From Companilactobacillus allii (GTDB lineage: Bacteria; Bacillota; Bacilli; Lactobacillales; Lactobacillaceae): 64,000 nt of DNA. Numbering within the stretch: the first letter of the stretch is position 1; each line of letters begins with the position of its first letter. Both the position numbers and the translations under genes were made by a program. The stretch covers positions 1,230,053 through 1,294,052 of the forward strand of contig NZ_CP019323.1 of NCBI RefSeq assembly GCF_001971585.1, in the 5' to 3' direction. A model generated the notes under the pieces. The model saw only the letters and a program-made list of their open reading frames with translations, made no database searches and was not told the origin of the DNA. Positions 27,088 through 36,407 of the stretch are shown piece by piece.

Positions 27088-27155
27088 AAATTGGCCAACT
27101 TTCAATATCGAATTATTGCTATTTTACTATTAATTAGATGATTTTTGTAGAATCA

Positions 27156-27193
27156 TTTGAAATTCTGCCATATAATAATGGAATAATTTCAAA
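27156..27193. other. Inverted repeat in a 300-bp intergenic region
   Basis: TTTGAAATT (27156-27164) and AATTTCAAA (27185-27193) with inner CCAT/ATGG pairing. It sits between the divergent acetyltransferase and second nox genes and may be an operator. The rest of 27194-27400 shows no further structure I can name. Confidence 0.35.
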
Positions 27194-27401
27194 ATTCCAA
27201 AAACGTATCCAGATTATGATAAATGAATTTATCTATTCTGATGGTCACTACCAATTGAATTAAATTATAATTCTCCATGAAAGTGAATACATTGAATGGA
27301 CAATCTAGTAAACTTATATAGGTAAGTGTGATATTTTAATATCATAGGCTTTGGATAGATTTGGGTAAAAGTTATTACGATGTCCTATAGGGAGGCACAT
27401 A

Positions 27402-28751
27402 TTGAAAGTTATTATTGTCGGTTGTACACACGCCGGAACCGCTGCTGTTGAGCAGATTTTGAAGGATCATCCTGATACAGATGTCACTGTATATGAGCGT
27501 GAGGATAATATTTCATTCTTATCATGTGGGATTGCGTTGTATCTTGGTCGTATTGTAGATAATCTTGAGGAGATGTTCTATGCTGACCCAGATACTTTGG
27601 AGTCACTCGGAGCTAGCGTTAAGATGCAACATAGTGTTGAGAGTATTGATGCTAAAAGTAAATCAATGGTTATTAAAGATCTTACTACTGGTAAGGAATT
27701 CACTGACAGTTACGATAAGCTTATCATGACGACTGGTTCTGTTGTAAGTACTCCAAATATGCAAGGAATCAACAATCCTCGTATTTTGTTCTGCAAGAAT
27801 TATGAACAAGCTAAGACTATTTATGAATCAGCTAAGAATTTCCAAAGTATCGCTATTGTTGGTGGTGGATATGTTGGTGTTGAATTGGCTGAAAGCTACG
27901 CTAATACCGTACATGAAGTTACGCTTATTCAATCAGGTGGCCAGATTCTAAAGAATTATGTCGATAAGCCATTGTCTGATAAGATCATTGGTTTATTAAA
28001 GGAGCACTATGTTAACGTTTATCTAAATGAACGTGTACAAAGTTTTGAAGATGGTAAGGAACTTACTATTAATACAGACAAGGGTACACATAAGGCTGAC
28101 TTAGTTATCATGTGTACAGGATTTGATGCTAATACTGGTCTATTAAAGGGACAAGTTGATATGGATGATCGCAATGCTTTGATCATTAATGACTATGTTC
28201 AAACATCAGATCCAGATATTTACTCAGCTGGGGATGCTTGTGCTGTTAACTTTAATCCAACACAAAAGCCACTATATATTCCTCTAGCATCTAATGCAGT
28301 TCGTCAAGGTGCTTTAGCAGGTAAGAATGTCTTTGGCGATATCCAAAAGTACATGGGAACACAAGGTTCAACAGGTATGGAGCTATTTGAACATACTTTG
28401 GCTTCAACAGGTATCACGTTACATAATGCCTTAAGTGCTGGACTCAACGCTGATCAAGTTGAGTATCATGCTAATTATCGTCCAGACTTTATGCCAACCA
28501 ACGCCTTGATCCAGATATTCTTAGTTTATGATAAGGATTCTCGTAAGATATTGGGTGCTCAATTATTCAGTAAGCATGAAGTAGCTCAATCCGCTAATGC
28601 AGTCTCGATAGCAATTCAAAATAACAATACAATTGATGATCTAGCTTTTGTTGATATGTTGTTCCAACCAAACTATGATAATCCTTGGAATTATCTTAAT
28701 TTGGTAGCTCAAATGGCAATTGATAAACTTGATTATGAAGTTGCAAAATAA
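27402..28751 (+). CDS. nox: NADH oxidase, H2O-forming (Nox family), copy 2
   Basis: 449 residues, collinear with the protein at 20529: MKVIIVGCTHAGTAAVEQIL, redox Cys42 in FLSCGIALYLG, IVGGGYVGVELAES and IYSAGDACAVNF. All catalytic residues are kept, so both copies should be active. The start is TTG 27402 behind AGGGAGG. A roughly 300-bp upstream region and its own terminator indicate independent control from copy 1. Confidence 0.9.
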   Translation: MKVIIVGCTHAGTAAVEQILKDHPDTDVTVYEREDNISFLSCGIALYLGRIVDNLEEMFYADPDTLESLGASVKMQHSVESIDAKSKSMVIKDLTTGKEFTDSYDKLIMTTGSVVSTPNMQGINNPRILFCKNYEQAKTIYESAKNFQSIAIVGGGYVGVELAESYANTVHEVTLIQSGGQILKNYVDKPLSDKIIGLLKEHYVNVYLNERVQSFEDGKELTINTDKGTHKADLVIMCTGFDANTGLLKGQVDMDDRNALIINDYVQTSDPDIYSAGDACAVNFNPTQKPLYIPLASNAVRQGALAGKNVFGDIQKYMGTQGSTGMELFEHTLASTGITLHNALSAGLNADQVEYHANYRPDFMPTNALIQIFLVYDKDSRKILGAQLFSKHEVAQSANAVSIAIQNNNTIDDLAFVDMLFQPNYDNPWNYLNLVAQMAIDKLDYEVAK

Positions 28752-28762
28752 AAATAAGTACA

Positions 28763-28802
28763 AAAAAACCTCCTGGAATGGCAAAATTTCAGGAGGTTTT
28801 TT
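28763..28802 (+). terminator. Terminator of the second nox gene
   Basis: AAAACCTCCTG pairs with CAGGAGGTTTT, followed by T residues. Confidence 0.9.
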
Positions 28803-28853
28803 ACATAGGGGATAATTCTTAAAACTGTGGGGGATATTTCAATAAATTGTACC

Positions 28854-28954
28854 GTTATCCACGTTTGTTAGGGAGGAGCCTTTCGACGGAAAGTAAATCC
28901 AACGTGAATAACATTGTTGAGTATACCAATATTATTTAAGGACCTCCTTTTTTT
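28854..28954 (+). ncRNA. Candidate structured RNA in a gene-free stretch
   Basis: GTTAT-CACGTT (28854-28866) pairs with AACGTG-ATAAC (28901-28912), enclosing a CTTTC/GAAAG hairpin with GACG loop. CCTCC (28943-28947) before a seven-T run can pair back with GGAGG (28872-28876), so a terminator and the first fold share bases. No gene follows on this strand. The remaining 28955-29177 shows nothing I can support. Orientation and promoter are not certain. Confidence 0.4.
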
Positions 28955-29177
28955 CGAGAATGTTCTCTCTTTATGCCATGATTATATCAGGAATATACTC
29001 ATTTCACAATATGTAAATGGCCGTGAAAATATTATTCACAACTAGTAACAACTAATATGACTGATACAACAATGAATATGTGAATAAAAAAACTGAAAAA
29101 TACTCTTTTTTAACTTCACAAGAGAATATTTTTCAGTAAATATAATTATTAACCATACCAATTCGACTCATCGAGCT

Positions 29178-29462
29178 CTAAAGCATCTTCAATGGACCAC
29201 CATCGATACCCTTAGTAAGTGTCATTTCGGTCTTTGGATCAATGTTAGTTTCAGAAGTTAATATGTAAAAGAGGTGACGTTTCAAATCGTCTTCTTCCAT
29301 TTTTGACTTTAAGTGCCAAGCGTCATGTAGACCGTTGCTTGAAATTGTACCTAATTTGTCTATGCCTTTTAAGTTCTTAGGATCAATTAAGTTCTCAGGG
29401 GATGTCTTTATCTCAATGAAGTAGTTAGTGTACCAATCAAAAAATTTCAAAAATTCTTGCAT
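29178..29462 (-). CDS. Hypothetical protein, 94 residues
   Basis: Small soluble acidic protein (MQEFLKFFDWYTNYFIEIK at the N-terminus, ETNIDPKTEMTLTKGIDGG near the C-terminus). ATG 29462 is preceded by GGAGG at good spacing, which supports a real gene. I recognise no family. It lies downstream of the aldolase gene on the same strand but behind the aldolase terminator. Confidence 0.6.
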   Translation of the reverse strand: MQEFLKFFDWYTNYFIEIKTSPENLIDPKNLKGIDKLGTISSNGLHDAWHLKSKMEEDDLKRHLFYILTSETNIDPKTEMTLTKGIDGGPLKML

Positions 29463-29533
29463 GGGTTCCTCCATAAATGCTTTGATACTACTATCATAGG
29501 TTACTTTGAGTCATTTTGATATATTTTTGGGCA

Positions 29534-29570
29534 AAATAAAAAGTCGAAAGCGAAAGCTTTCGACTTTTAA
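29534..29570 (-). terminator. Terminator of the aldolase gene
   Basis: AAAAGTCGAAAGC and GCTTTCGACTTTT form a 13-bp perfect stem just after the aldolase stop (minus strand), with T residues on both sides. Confidence 0.9.
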
Positions 29571-29583
29571 ATTATCAATCAGA

Positions 29584-30450
29584 CTAGATTGAAGGTGTAC
29601 CGAACCATTGGATACGTTCTTTAGTTGTATCTGTAATAGCTTTTGTACCAGGTGCAAGTAACTTACGAGGATCGTAACCTTTAGCATCGATATCTTGATC
29701 ATGACCAGCTTCGATATATTCACGTGTTGCTTTGGCAAATGATAATTGTAATTCAGTATTAACATTAACCTTTGAAATACCCATTGAGATAGCCTTAATG
29801 ATTTGTTCCTTAGGGATACCTGAACCACCATGAAGAACAAGTGGTGTTGAGATTTCAGCAGCAAGTTCTTGTAGACGGTCAAAGCTTAAGCCTTTCCAGT
29901 TGTCAGGGTAAACACCGTGAATGTTACCAATACCAACAGCAAGGTAGTCAACGCCAGTAGCGTTAAGTGTCTTAGCTTCTTCAACATCAGCTAATTCACC
30001 AAGACCAGTAATACCATCTTCAGTACCACCAATTGAGCCAACTTCGGCTTCAACAGAAATACCTTTAGCATGTGCTAATTTAACGATTTCCTTTGTCTTT
30101 TCAAGGTTTTCGTCAAATGGCAAGTCATGGCCATCAAACATAACAGAGTTGTAACCAACTTCGATACATTCCTTGGCAGCTTCATAGTTACCATGATCCA
30201 AGTGCATAATAACTGGAACTGTGATACCCATAGCTTTGATTGTGTCTTGTACTAGGTGTAAGCAAAGTTCGTAGCCACCCATGTACTTAGCAGCACCCAT
30301 TGATGTTTGAACCAAGACAGGTGTGTTTGTTTCTTGAGCTGCAGCTAAAATAGCGCGAGTCCATTCCAAGTCGTTGATGTTAAATGCACCAACAGCGTAT
30401 TTGCCTTTACGGGCGTTGTTGAAAATTTCGTTACCGTTTGTTAAAACCAT
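29584..30450 (-). CDS. fba: Class II fructose-bisphosphate aldolase
   Basis: 288-residue zinc aldolase of glycolysis, cleaving fructose-1,6-bisphosphate. Zinc and catalytic motifs: MHLDHGN, SVMFDGHDLPFDEN, EAEVGSIGGTEDG, GNIHGVYP and LVLHGGSGIP. Class II aldolases acting on tagatose-bisphosphate are similar, but a single-gene context in a lactic acid bacterium favours Fba. ATG 30450 (MVLTNGNEIF) is chosen because GGAGG precedes it. Confidence 0.93.
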   Translation of the reverse strand: MVLTNGNEIFNNARKGKYAVGAFNINDLEWTRAILAAAQETNTPVLVQTSMGAAKYMGGYELCLHLVQDTIKAMGITVPVIMHLDHGNYEAAKECIEVGYNSVMFDGHDLPFDENLEKTKEIVKLAHAKGISVEAEVGSIGGTEDGITGLGELADVEEAKTLNATGVDYLAVGIGNIHGVYPDNWKGLSFDRLQELAAEISTPLVLHGGSGIPKEQIIKAISMGISKVNVNTELQLSFAKATREYIEAGHDQDIDAKGYDPRKLLAPGTKAITDTTKERIQWFGTPSI

Positions 30451-30537
30451 CGATAATCCTCCAATAAATTCATCTTTGAATACAATAGTCATTTTAACTC
30501 AAAACGTGGGTAATTAATATGTTTTTTGCAAAAGTAT

Positions 30538-30747
30538 TTACATGAACGGAACTTGATCGGTACTAAAATAGACCAGAAAAGCTATTACATAAAGGATTAC
30601 CAGCCCTAAAAGAATAAACCACCAATATTTCTTGGTGTCAGATTTCATGAACGTATTGTAAATTGCCATTACAAGAAAAAAGGCGAGTAGGGTTGTGAGA
30701 ATGCTGATTAGTATAAGTAAAGGTATGTTTATCATCATGAAACCCAT
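30538..30747 (-). CDS. Small two-helix membrane protein
   Basis: Up to 69 residues with two hydrophobic helices separated by a basic loop (KSDTKKYWW). A perfect TATAAT (30746-30751, minus strand) overlaps the first ATG, so translation more likely begins at ATG 30738 or 30735, practically leaderless. No family recognised. Confidence 0.5.
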   Translation of the reverse strand: MGFMMINIPLLILISILTTLLAFFLVMAIYNTFMKSDTKKYWWFILLGLVILYVIAFLVYFSTDQVPFM

Positions 30748-30851
30748 TATAGCAAGTTTTTCAGAAAATTATTCATAATAATCGTAATTAATGTTTACTA
30801 TATAAAATTGCGTTATTCTGATATAATTTAGAGGTTATTGAGGTGATTAAT

Positions 30852-31994
30852 TTGAAAAAAATCAAAGTTATGACAGTCTTTGGCACAAGACCAGAGGCGA
30901 TAAAAATGGCACCATTGGTTTTGAAGTTAAAACAAAATAGTGATCGTTTTGAGACAATCACAGTAGTTACGGCCCAACACCGTGAGATGTTGGACTCTGT
31001 TCTTGAGATATTCAAAATCACACCAGATTATGATTTGAATATTATGAAAGAACGCCAAACACTTAGTGGAATCACTGGTTTGGTATTAAAGGAACTAGAT
31101 GGTATTATCGAAAAGGAAAAGCCTGATATCGTGTTGGTACATGGCGATACAACAACGACATTCAGTGCAGCTCTTTCAGCATTTTACCATCAGACAAGTA
31201 TCGGCCACGTTGAAGCTGGACTTAGAACTTGGAATAAATATTCTCCATGGCCAGAAGAGATGAATCGTCAAATGACAGATGATTTGGCTGATTTGTACTT
31301 CGCTCCAACAAGTGAGAGCAAGGCTAACTTATTAAAAGAAAACCATAAAGAAGACAATATTTTCGTTACTGGTAATACAGCAATCGATGCATTACGTAGT
31401 ACAGTTCATCAAGATTACCATCATGATATCTTAGATATTATTGATCCTAATAAGAAGATGATACTAATCACAATGCATCGTCGTGAGAATCAAGGCGAAC
31501 CAATGAAACAAGTCTTCCATGCTATGAAGCGAGTTGTTGAAAAGCATGATGACATTGAATTGATCTATCCAGTTCATTTGAATCCAGTTGTTCAAAAAAC
31601 TGCCAAAGATATTCTTGGCGATGTAGAACGTGTTCATTTGATCGATCCATTAGACGTCGTTGACTTCCACAATCTAGCTTCAAAGAGTTACTTCATCATG
31701 ACCGATTCCGGTGGTGTTCAAGAAGAAGCACCATCTCTTGGTAAACCAGTATTGGTATTACGTGATACCACAGAACGCCCAGAAGGCGTAGAGGCTGGTA
31801 CTTTGAAGTTAGTCGGTACCGATTCTGATGTAGTTGAACGTGAAATGAGTCGTTTGATCGAAGATAAGGCCGAGTATGATTGCATGGCAAATGCCAAGAA
31901 CCCTTACGGTGATGGTAAAGCATCTGATAGAATTCTAGATTCTATTAGCTATCATTTTGGACAAACTAAAGATGTACCGGAAGAATTCGAATAG
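30852..31994 (+). CDS. wecB: UDP-N-acetylglucosamine 2-epimerase (non-hydrolysing)
   Basis: 380 residues. It interconverts UDP-GlcNAc and UDP-ManNAc for teichoic acid or polysaccharide synthesis. Motifs: VFGTRPEAIKMAPL at the N-terminus, VHGDTTTTFS, GHVEAGLRT, MHRRENQGEP and TDSGGVQEEAPSLGKPVLV. TTG 30852 is preferred (MKKIKVMTVFG) because GAGGTG lies eight bases upstream; a GTG at 30843 would overlap the ribosome site. Confidence 0.93.
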   Translation: MKKIKVMTVFGTRPEAIKMAPLVLKLKQNSDRFETITVVTAQHREMLDSVLEIFKITPDYDLNIMKERQTLSGITGLVLKELDGIIEKEKPDIVLVHGDTTTTFSAALSAFYHQTSIGHVEAGLRTWNKYSPWPEEMNRQMTDDLADLYFAPTSESKANLLKENHKEDNIFVTGNTAIDALRSTVHQDYHHDILDIIDPNKKMILITMHRRENQGEPMKQVFHAMKRVVEKHDDIELIYPVHLNPVVQKTAKDILGDVERVHLIDPLDVVDFHNLASKSYFIMTDSGGVQEEAPSLGKPVLVLRDTTERPEGVEAGTLKLVGTDSDVVEREMSRLIEDKAEYDCMANAKNPYGDGKASDRILDSISYHFGQTKDVPEEFE

Positions 31995-31996
31995 AG

Positions 31997-32213
31997 CGAG
32001 ACAAAACACGGGAATTTCCGAGCATTAACCTAAATAATTTCGGTATTCACGAAAGTGAATATCGGAATTATTTTTGTTAAGCGGAAGAAATTGTGTTTTG
32101 TCTCGCGTTTCAGCAAGTTTGAGGGATAAGAAAGACAATCTCGAACTTACTAAAGAGTTAAATAAAGTTAAGCGGAAGAAATTGCATTTTGGCACACGTT
32201 CAGCAAGTTTGAA
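31997..32213. repeat. Long hairpin plus partial direct-repeat copy (intergenic repeat element)
   Basis: GCGAGACAAAACAC (31997-32010) pairs perfectly with 32094-32107. Inside, AATTTCGGTATTCAC pairs with GTGAATATCGGAATT around a GAAA loop. GTTAAGCGGAAGAAATTG (32077-32094) and CAGCAAGTTTGA (32112-32123) recur at 32168-32185 and 32202-32213, a truncated second copy. No coding potential. Confidence 0.75.
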
Positions 32214-32258
32214 TTTTTTACTATATGAAGTAATAATATGTTTTAGGAGGAGTTATAT

Positions 32259-32612
32259 ATGATTTGGTTATGGACACATTTGATTACATGGCTGGTAATG
32301 GCCACTTTAGTTTTACTAGTATTATTCACTGATTCTAATACCAAAATCTACGAAATGATTACTAGAGTTTTGTATATAGTAGCCATTGTAAGTGGAATAT
32401 TCTTGTTTGGTCATGCGTGGTCGAACAACCCTGTTTTGTTAATAGTAAAAGTTATTATTGCGATTGCGTTCATTGCAGCAATCGAGATTTCATTTGCTAA
32501 AAAGAATCAAGGAAAGCTGAATATGACTATGGTTACAGTAGTGATATTGTTGTGTCTTGTTGTAGGAATATTAGGAATTATTTTAGCTGGTGGAGTTCCA
32601 ACGATTCACTAG
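32259..32612 (+). CDS. DUF1516 (YisL-like) membrane protein
   Basis: 117 residues, four hydrophobic helices, no charged domain. The start MIWLWTHLITWLVMATLVL and the overall pattern match DUF1516/YisL proteins of Firmicutes, function unknown. AGGAGG precedes the ATG. Confidence 0.75.
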   Translation: MIWLWTHLITWLVMATLVLLVLFTDSNTKIYEMITRVLYIVAIVSGIFLFGHAWSNNPVLLIVKVIIAIAFIAAIEISFAKKNQGKLNMTMVTVVILLCLVVGILGIILAGGVPTIH

Positions 32613-32631
32613 TACACTAAGTTAGATAGAT

Positions 32632-32668
32632 AAAAAAAGAGGCTGAAAAATTATTTCAGTCTCTTTTT
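32632..32668. terminator. Bidirectional terminator
   Basis: AAAAAGAGGCTGAAA pairs with TTTCAGTCTCTTTTT (one G-U), between convergent genes and overlapping the last GtrA codons. Confidence 0.85.
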
Positions 32669-33102
32669 GTGCGATATTTTTTGAAACGTTCAAGTAGGTG
32701 ACGGTTCTTATAATTAAATATCCATTTGGATGAAAAGTAGTTGAATAATCCTACTAATAATTGATCAATAGCTTTGATTATTAAATTATTAACTGGAAGG
32801 AAGAATACGGCTACTATCATAAAGAAGTTATCAAATAATAGTGAAAGTATTCTGGAGACCATAAAGACAGAGCCCTCTTTGATCAGCTTTTTATAGCTAC
32901 TTACTTCTGTTTTAAATACATAGAACTTGGTCATAAAAAATGAGAATACGTTTGATATGAACCAAGCGATAGTATTAGCTATCCACAAAGTAATATTGAA
33001 GTTATTGTGTGATAGGTTAAATATTGCAATATTTAGGAGTGACGCTAGGAAACCAAATAAACAATACACCAAAAAGTCGCGATGCTTTCTGAGAAAATCC
33101 AT
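32656..33102 (-). CDS. GtrA-family membrane protein
   Basis: 148 residues, four helices. FGFLASLLNIAIFNL and NTIAWFISNVFSFFMTKFYVF are characteristic of GtrA, a family linked to flipping of polyprenyl-linked sugars for glycosylation of envelope polymers. It follows the flavodoxin stop by two bases, so the two are co-transcribed. Confidence 0.88.
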   Translation of the reverse strand: MDFLRKHRDFLVYCLFGFLASLLNIAIFNLSHNNFNITLWIANTIAWFISNVFSFFMTKFYVFKTEVSSYKKLIKEGSVFMVSRILSLLFDNFFMIVAVFFLPVNNLIIKAIDQLLVGLFNYFSSKWIFNYKNRHLLERFKKYRTKRD

Positions 33103-33104
33103 AA

Positions 33105-33560
33105 TTAGTCATCCATTTCTTTAGCTTTGGCTACCAATTCTTCAGCGAATTTATCAAGGTGATCGATGTCATCTTGTTCTGGATCCAATTCAACTCTCAC
33201 TGGTTCGGCTCCTTTGGTTGCACCAACTTGTTCAAAGATAGTTGAGAATTCATCGACTGCGCGACAAAAATCCTCGTAGAAATGATCCCCTGAGCCACAA
33301 GTTCCATAAACTTTACCATTCAAGTCAAGATCTTGCATATCATCATAAAAATCGAGTGCTTCCTCAGGCACGACTCCTTGATCATATGTGTAACTAGCAA
33401 CTACACAGATATCAGTGTCCTCAAAGTCGGAGGCGTCAGTTTGTGAGACCTCACTCATATCTACATCCATCCCCAAGTCCTCAAACTTTTCTGTTAGAAC
33501 GTATGCGATATCCTCATCATTACCTGTGATACTTGCGTAAACGATTTTTACTTTTGTCAT
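33105..33560 (-). CDS. Flavodoxin
   Basis: 151-residue FMN-binding electron carrier. FMN phosphate loop YASITGNDEDIAYVL, aromatic loops ASYTYDQGVVP and the TCGSGDHFYEDFCRAVD region. Strongly acidic, as usual for flavodoxins. The start ATG 33560 (MTKVKIVYAS) has GAGAGG upstream. Confidence 0.9.
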   Translation of the reverse strand: MTKVKIVYASITGNDEDIAYVLTEKFEDLGMDVDMSEVSQTDASDFEDTDICVVASYTYDQGVVPEEALDFYDDMQDLDLNGKVYGTCGSGDHFYEDFCRAVDEFSTIFEQVGATKGAEPVRVELDPEQDDIDHLDKFAEELVAKAKEMDD

Positions 33561-33673
33561 TTGACTGCCTCTCATTTTTCAATCTTGAGATATTATAGCA
33601 AAAATAGACAACTATCTAAATGGATAACCGTGACAATGTTATAATATTAATGACTTTATTTTTTTGAAGGGAT

Positions 33674-34480
33674 ATGCAAAAGTTGATTACATTAAAATCT
33701 GCACGAGAAATAGAAGGTATGAGAAAGTCGGGAGAACTATTAGCCAACGTTCATATCGGATTACGAGATATTATCAAACCAGGAATTTCTTCAATGGAGA
33801 TTGAAGACTTTGCTGATAAATATATAACTGAACATGGTGGGAGACCATCTGAAAAGGGCTTTGAGGGATATAAGTATGCAACTTGTGTCTGTGTTAACGA
33901 CGAAGTTGCCCATGGTATTCCAAGAAAAGGCTTGATCTTGAAGAGTGGGGATGTCTTAAAAGTAGACATGACCGTTAACTTAGATGGATATGAGAGTGAT
34001 TCTTGCTGGACATATGCTGTTGGTGAATTATCCGAGGAAGATAAGCACTTGATGGATGTTACACACAAGGCATTGTACTTAGGTATTGACCAAGCTGTAA
34101 TTGGCAATCGTTTGGGAGATATTGGTTACGCTATTCAACATTATGTTGAAGATGAACAACACATGGGAGATGTTCGTGACTTAATAGGCCATGGTATTCA
34201 GCCTACAATGCACGAAGCTCCAAATGTTCCACACTATGGTGAACCAGGTCAAGGACTTCGTTTACGTGAAGGTATGACAATCACTATTGAACCAATGGTC
34301 AACCTTGGAACATGGGAGATCTCAGACAAGTTTGTTAAAGCAGACGGCTGGGAATACTTTGTTTCAGCTGATGGATCTGATTCAGCACAATATGAACATA
34401 CAATTGCTATTACAAAAGACGGCCCTAAGATTTTGACATCACAAGATCCAGAGTTCGACGCTAAATATCTATTGAAATAA
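33674..34480 (+). CDS. map: Methionine aminopeptidase, type I
   Basis: 268 residues (265 from the alternative start). It removes the initiator Met from nascent proteins. Metal ligands lie in VDMTVNLDGYESDS, GHGIQPTMHEAP, TIEPMV and QYEHTIAIT. ATG 33674 stands only two bases after GAAGGG; TTG 33683 gives the usual family start (MITLKS) with longer spacing, so the true start may be there. Confidence 0.92.
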   Translation: MQKLITLKSAREIEGMRKSGELLANVHIGLRDIIKPGISSMEIEDFADKYITEHGGRPSEKGFEGYKYATCVCVNDEVAHGIPRKGLILKSGDVLKVDMTVNLDGYESDSCWTYAVGELSEEDKHLMDVTHKALYLGIDQAVIGNRLGDIGYAIQHYVEDEQHMGDVRDLIGHGIQPTMHEAPNVPHYGEPGQGLRLREGMTITIEPMVNLGTWEISDKFVKADGWEYFVSADGSDSAQYEHTIAITKDGPKILTSQDPEFDAKYLLK

Positions 34481-34491
34481 TGGTGGGGTAA

Positions 34492-35460
34492 ATGGACGAA
34501 AATAAGAACAAATCAATACCCATATTTAAACAACCCATTTCCCGAACCCAAAAATTGATTGGGTTTATAAAATGTGTTGCTCAAGCTGTGGGTGATGCTA
34601 ATATTCCAATGGCTTCAAAGGCCGTTACTTATTATCTTTTGTTGTCTTTGTTTCCGGCCTTCATTATTGTTGGAAATTTAATTCCATTATTACGCTTAGA
34701 TAGGCCAACTGTGGTTTCTTACATTGAATTTATCTTACCGGAGAATTTGCACGAGTATTTCATACCAGTAATTGAGAAGGTTATAACTAGCTCTAACACG
34801 GGGATTTTGTCAGCTGGTATTGTTGTTGCCTTATGGGCCATTTCTCGAGGCCTTAATACGGCACAATTGTCGATGAATCAAGCCTATGGATTAGACATCA
34901 ATAGTTTATTTGCAAATCAGACTTTTTTGAACTATATAATAAGACGTGCCTTGGCATTTATCATGACGTTTTTCTTGATCGTGATTGCTGTGGTAGTTAT
35001 TATAGCGTTCACTTTTGGTCAGATATTCTTGAATTGGTTAATAAGTTTAATTGAACTTCAGGCACTACAAACCGTCTTGGATGAATTTATGAGATGGAAA
35101 TGGCCGTTAGCTATTGTTATAATATTCTTGATTGTTTTTGCTTTATTTTATTTTTTACCTAATGTCCATCTGAAGCTTCACTATATACTTTTGGGCTCGA
35201 TTATCGCTACAACAGGCATGCTCGCGTTATCTCAAATTTTTTCTTACTACTTAAAGTATTTTGGATCAGCTTGGGATAATTATGGAACTATTGGAGCCAT
35301 CATTATTTTCCTTTTATGGATTAATATGTCGGTGACAATATTTTTGTTTGGGAATGCTGTGAACGTTGGATTTGCGGAAGCTAGTCAGGGTCCATATTTG
35401 CGTAAAAACACTGGGCGTTTGAGTACGTACTTGAAGTTGCATGAAATAAATAAAGGATAG
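34492..35460 (+). CDS. YihY/BrkB-family membrane protein
   Basis: 322 residues with six helices. MASKAVTYYLLLSLFPAFI, LWAISRGLNTAQLSMNQAY and WDNYGTIGAIIIFLLWINMS are signatures of the YihY (formerly RNase BN) family. Role unknown. It lies between map and galU in the same direction with a 11-bp gap to map. Confidence 0.88.
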   Translation: MDENKNKSIPIFKQPISRTQKLIGFIKCVAQAVGDANIPMASKAVTYYLLLSLFPAFIIVGNLIPLLRLDRPTVVSYIEFILPENLHEYFIPVIEKVITSSNTGILSAGIVVALWAISRGLNTAQLSMNQAYGLDINSLFANQTFLNYIIRRALAFIMTFFLIVIAVVVIIAFTFGQIFLNWLISLIELQALQTVLDEFMRWKWPLAIVIIFLIVFALFYFLPNVHLKLHYILLGSIIATTGMLALSQIFSYYLKYFGSAWDNYGTIGAIIIFLLWINMSVTIFLFGNAVNVGFAEASQGPYLRKNTGRLSTYLKLHEINKG

Positions 35461-35495
35461 GGGATGCCTTATCTGTATATTAAAGGAGATCAGTA

Positions 35496-36407
35496 ATGAA
35501 AGTAAGAAAAGCTATTATTCCAGCAGCAGGATTGGGTACAAGATTTTTACCAGCTACAAAGGCACTTGCCAAAGAGATGTTACCAATTGTTGATAAGCCA
35601 ACAATTCAATTCATCGTTGAAGAGGCTAAGGCATCAGGTATCGAAGATATCTTGATTATCACTGGTAAGAATAAGCGTTCCATCGAAGACCATTTTGATG
35701 CCGCACCTGAGCTAGAACAAAACTTGGAATCAAAGAACAAGACAGATCTACTAAAAATAGTTCAAGGAACAACTGACTTAGGTGTCAATTTGTACTATAG
35801 TAGACAAGCTCATCCAAATGGCTTGGGTGATGCTGTTGAACAAGCACAATCATTTATTTCAGGTGAACCATTCGTTGTCATGCTGGGTGATGATCTGATG
35901 ACTGACAAGATCCCATTGACTAAGCAATTGATCAATGATTATGAGAAGACACATGCTTCAACAATCGCTGTTATGAAAGTTCCTGAAAAAGATGTTTCAA
36001 AATATGGTGTAATCGAACCAGATGGAGAACATGCTCCAGGACTATACAATGTTAAGAACTTTGTTGAAAAGCCAAGTGTTGAGGAAGCACCAAGTAATCT
36101 AGCTATTATTGGTCGTTATCTATTAACTCCTGAGATTTTTGATCTATTAAGAACTCAAAAACCAGGTGCTGGTAACGAAATCCAACTAACTGATGCAATT
36201 GATCGTATGAATAAGATCCAACGTGTATTTGCACATGAATTCAAAGGTCAAAGATACGATGTCGGTAATAAATTTGGATATGTTAAGACAAATATTGAAT
36301 ACGGATTAACTCATCCAGAAGTTAAGGATGAACTTAAAAAATATATTTTAGATTTAAGCAAGAAACTTCAAGCCGAAGATAATAAAGGCAAGAAGCCTAC
36401 TAAGTAG
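35496..36407 (+). CDS. galU: UTP-glucose-1-phosphate uridylyltransferase
   Basis: 303 residues. It makes UDP-glucose for glycolipids, teichoic acids and polysaccharides. Nucleotide-binding [20 protein letters not shown], then [27 protein letters not shown] and [16 protein letters not shown] precedes the ATG. Confidence 0.94.
   Translation: MKVRKAIIPAAGLGTRFLPATKALAKEMLPIVDKPTIQFIVEEAKASGIEDILIITGKNKRSIEDHFDAAPELEQNLESKNKTDLLKIVQGTTDLGVNLYYSRQAHPNGLGDAVEQAQSFISGEPFVVMLGDDLMTDKIPLTKQLINDYEKTHASTIAVMKVPEKDVSKYGVIEPDGEHAPGLYNVKNFVEKPSVEEAPSNLAIIGRYLLTPEIFDLLRTQKPGAGNEIQLTDAIDRMNKIQRVFAHEFKGQRYDVGNKFGYVKTNIEYGLTHPEVKDELKKYILDLSKKLQAEDNKGKKPTK

Noticed and set aside
28854-28912. Reading the fold as an M-box (Mg2+) riboswitch
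   Set aside because: Only the first dozen bases look alike; the long conserved middle of the M-box is missing and no transporter gene follows.
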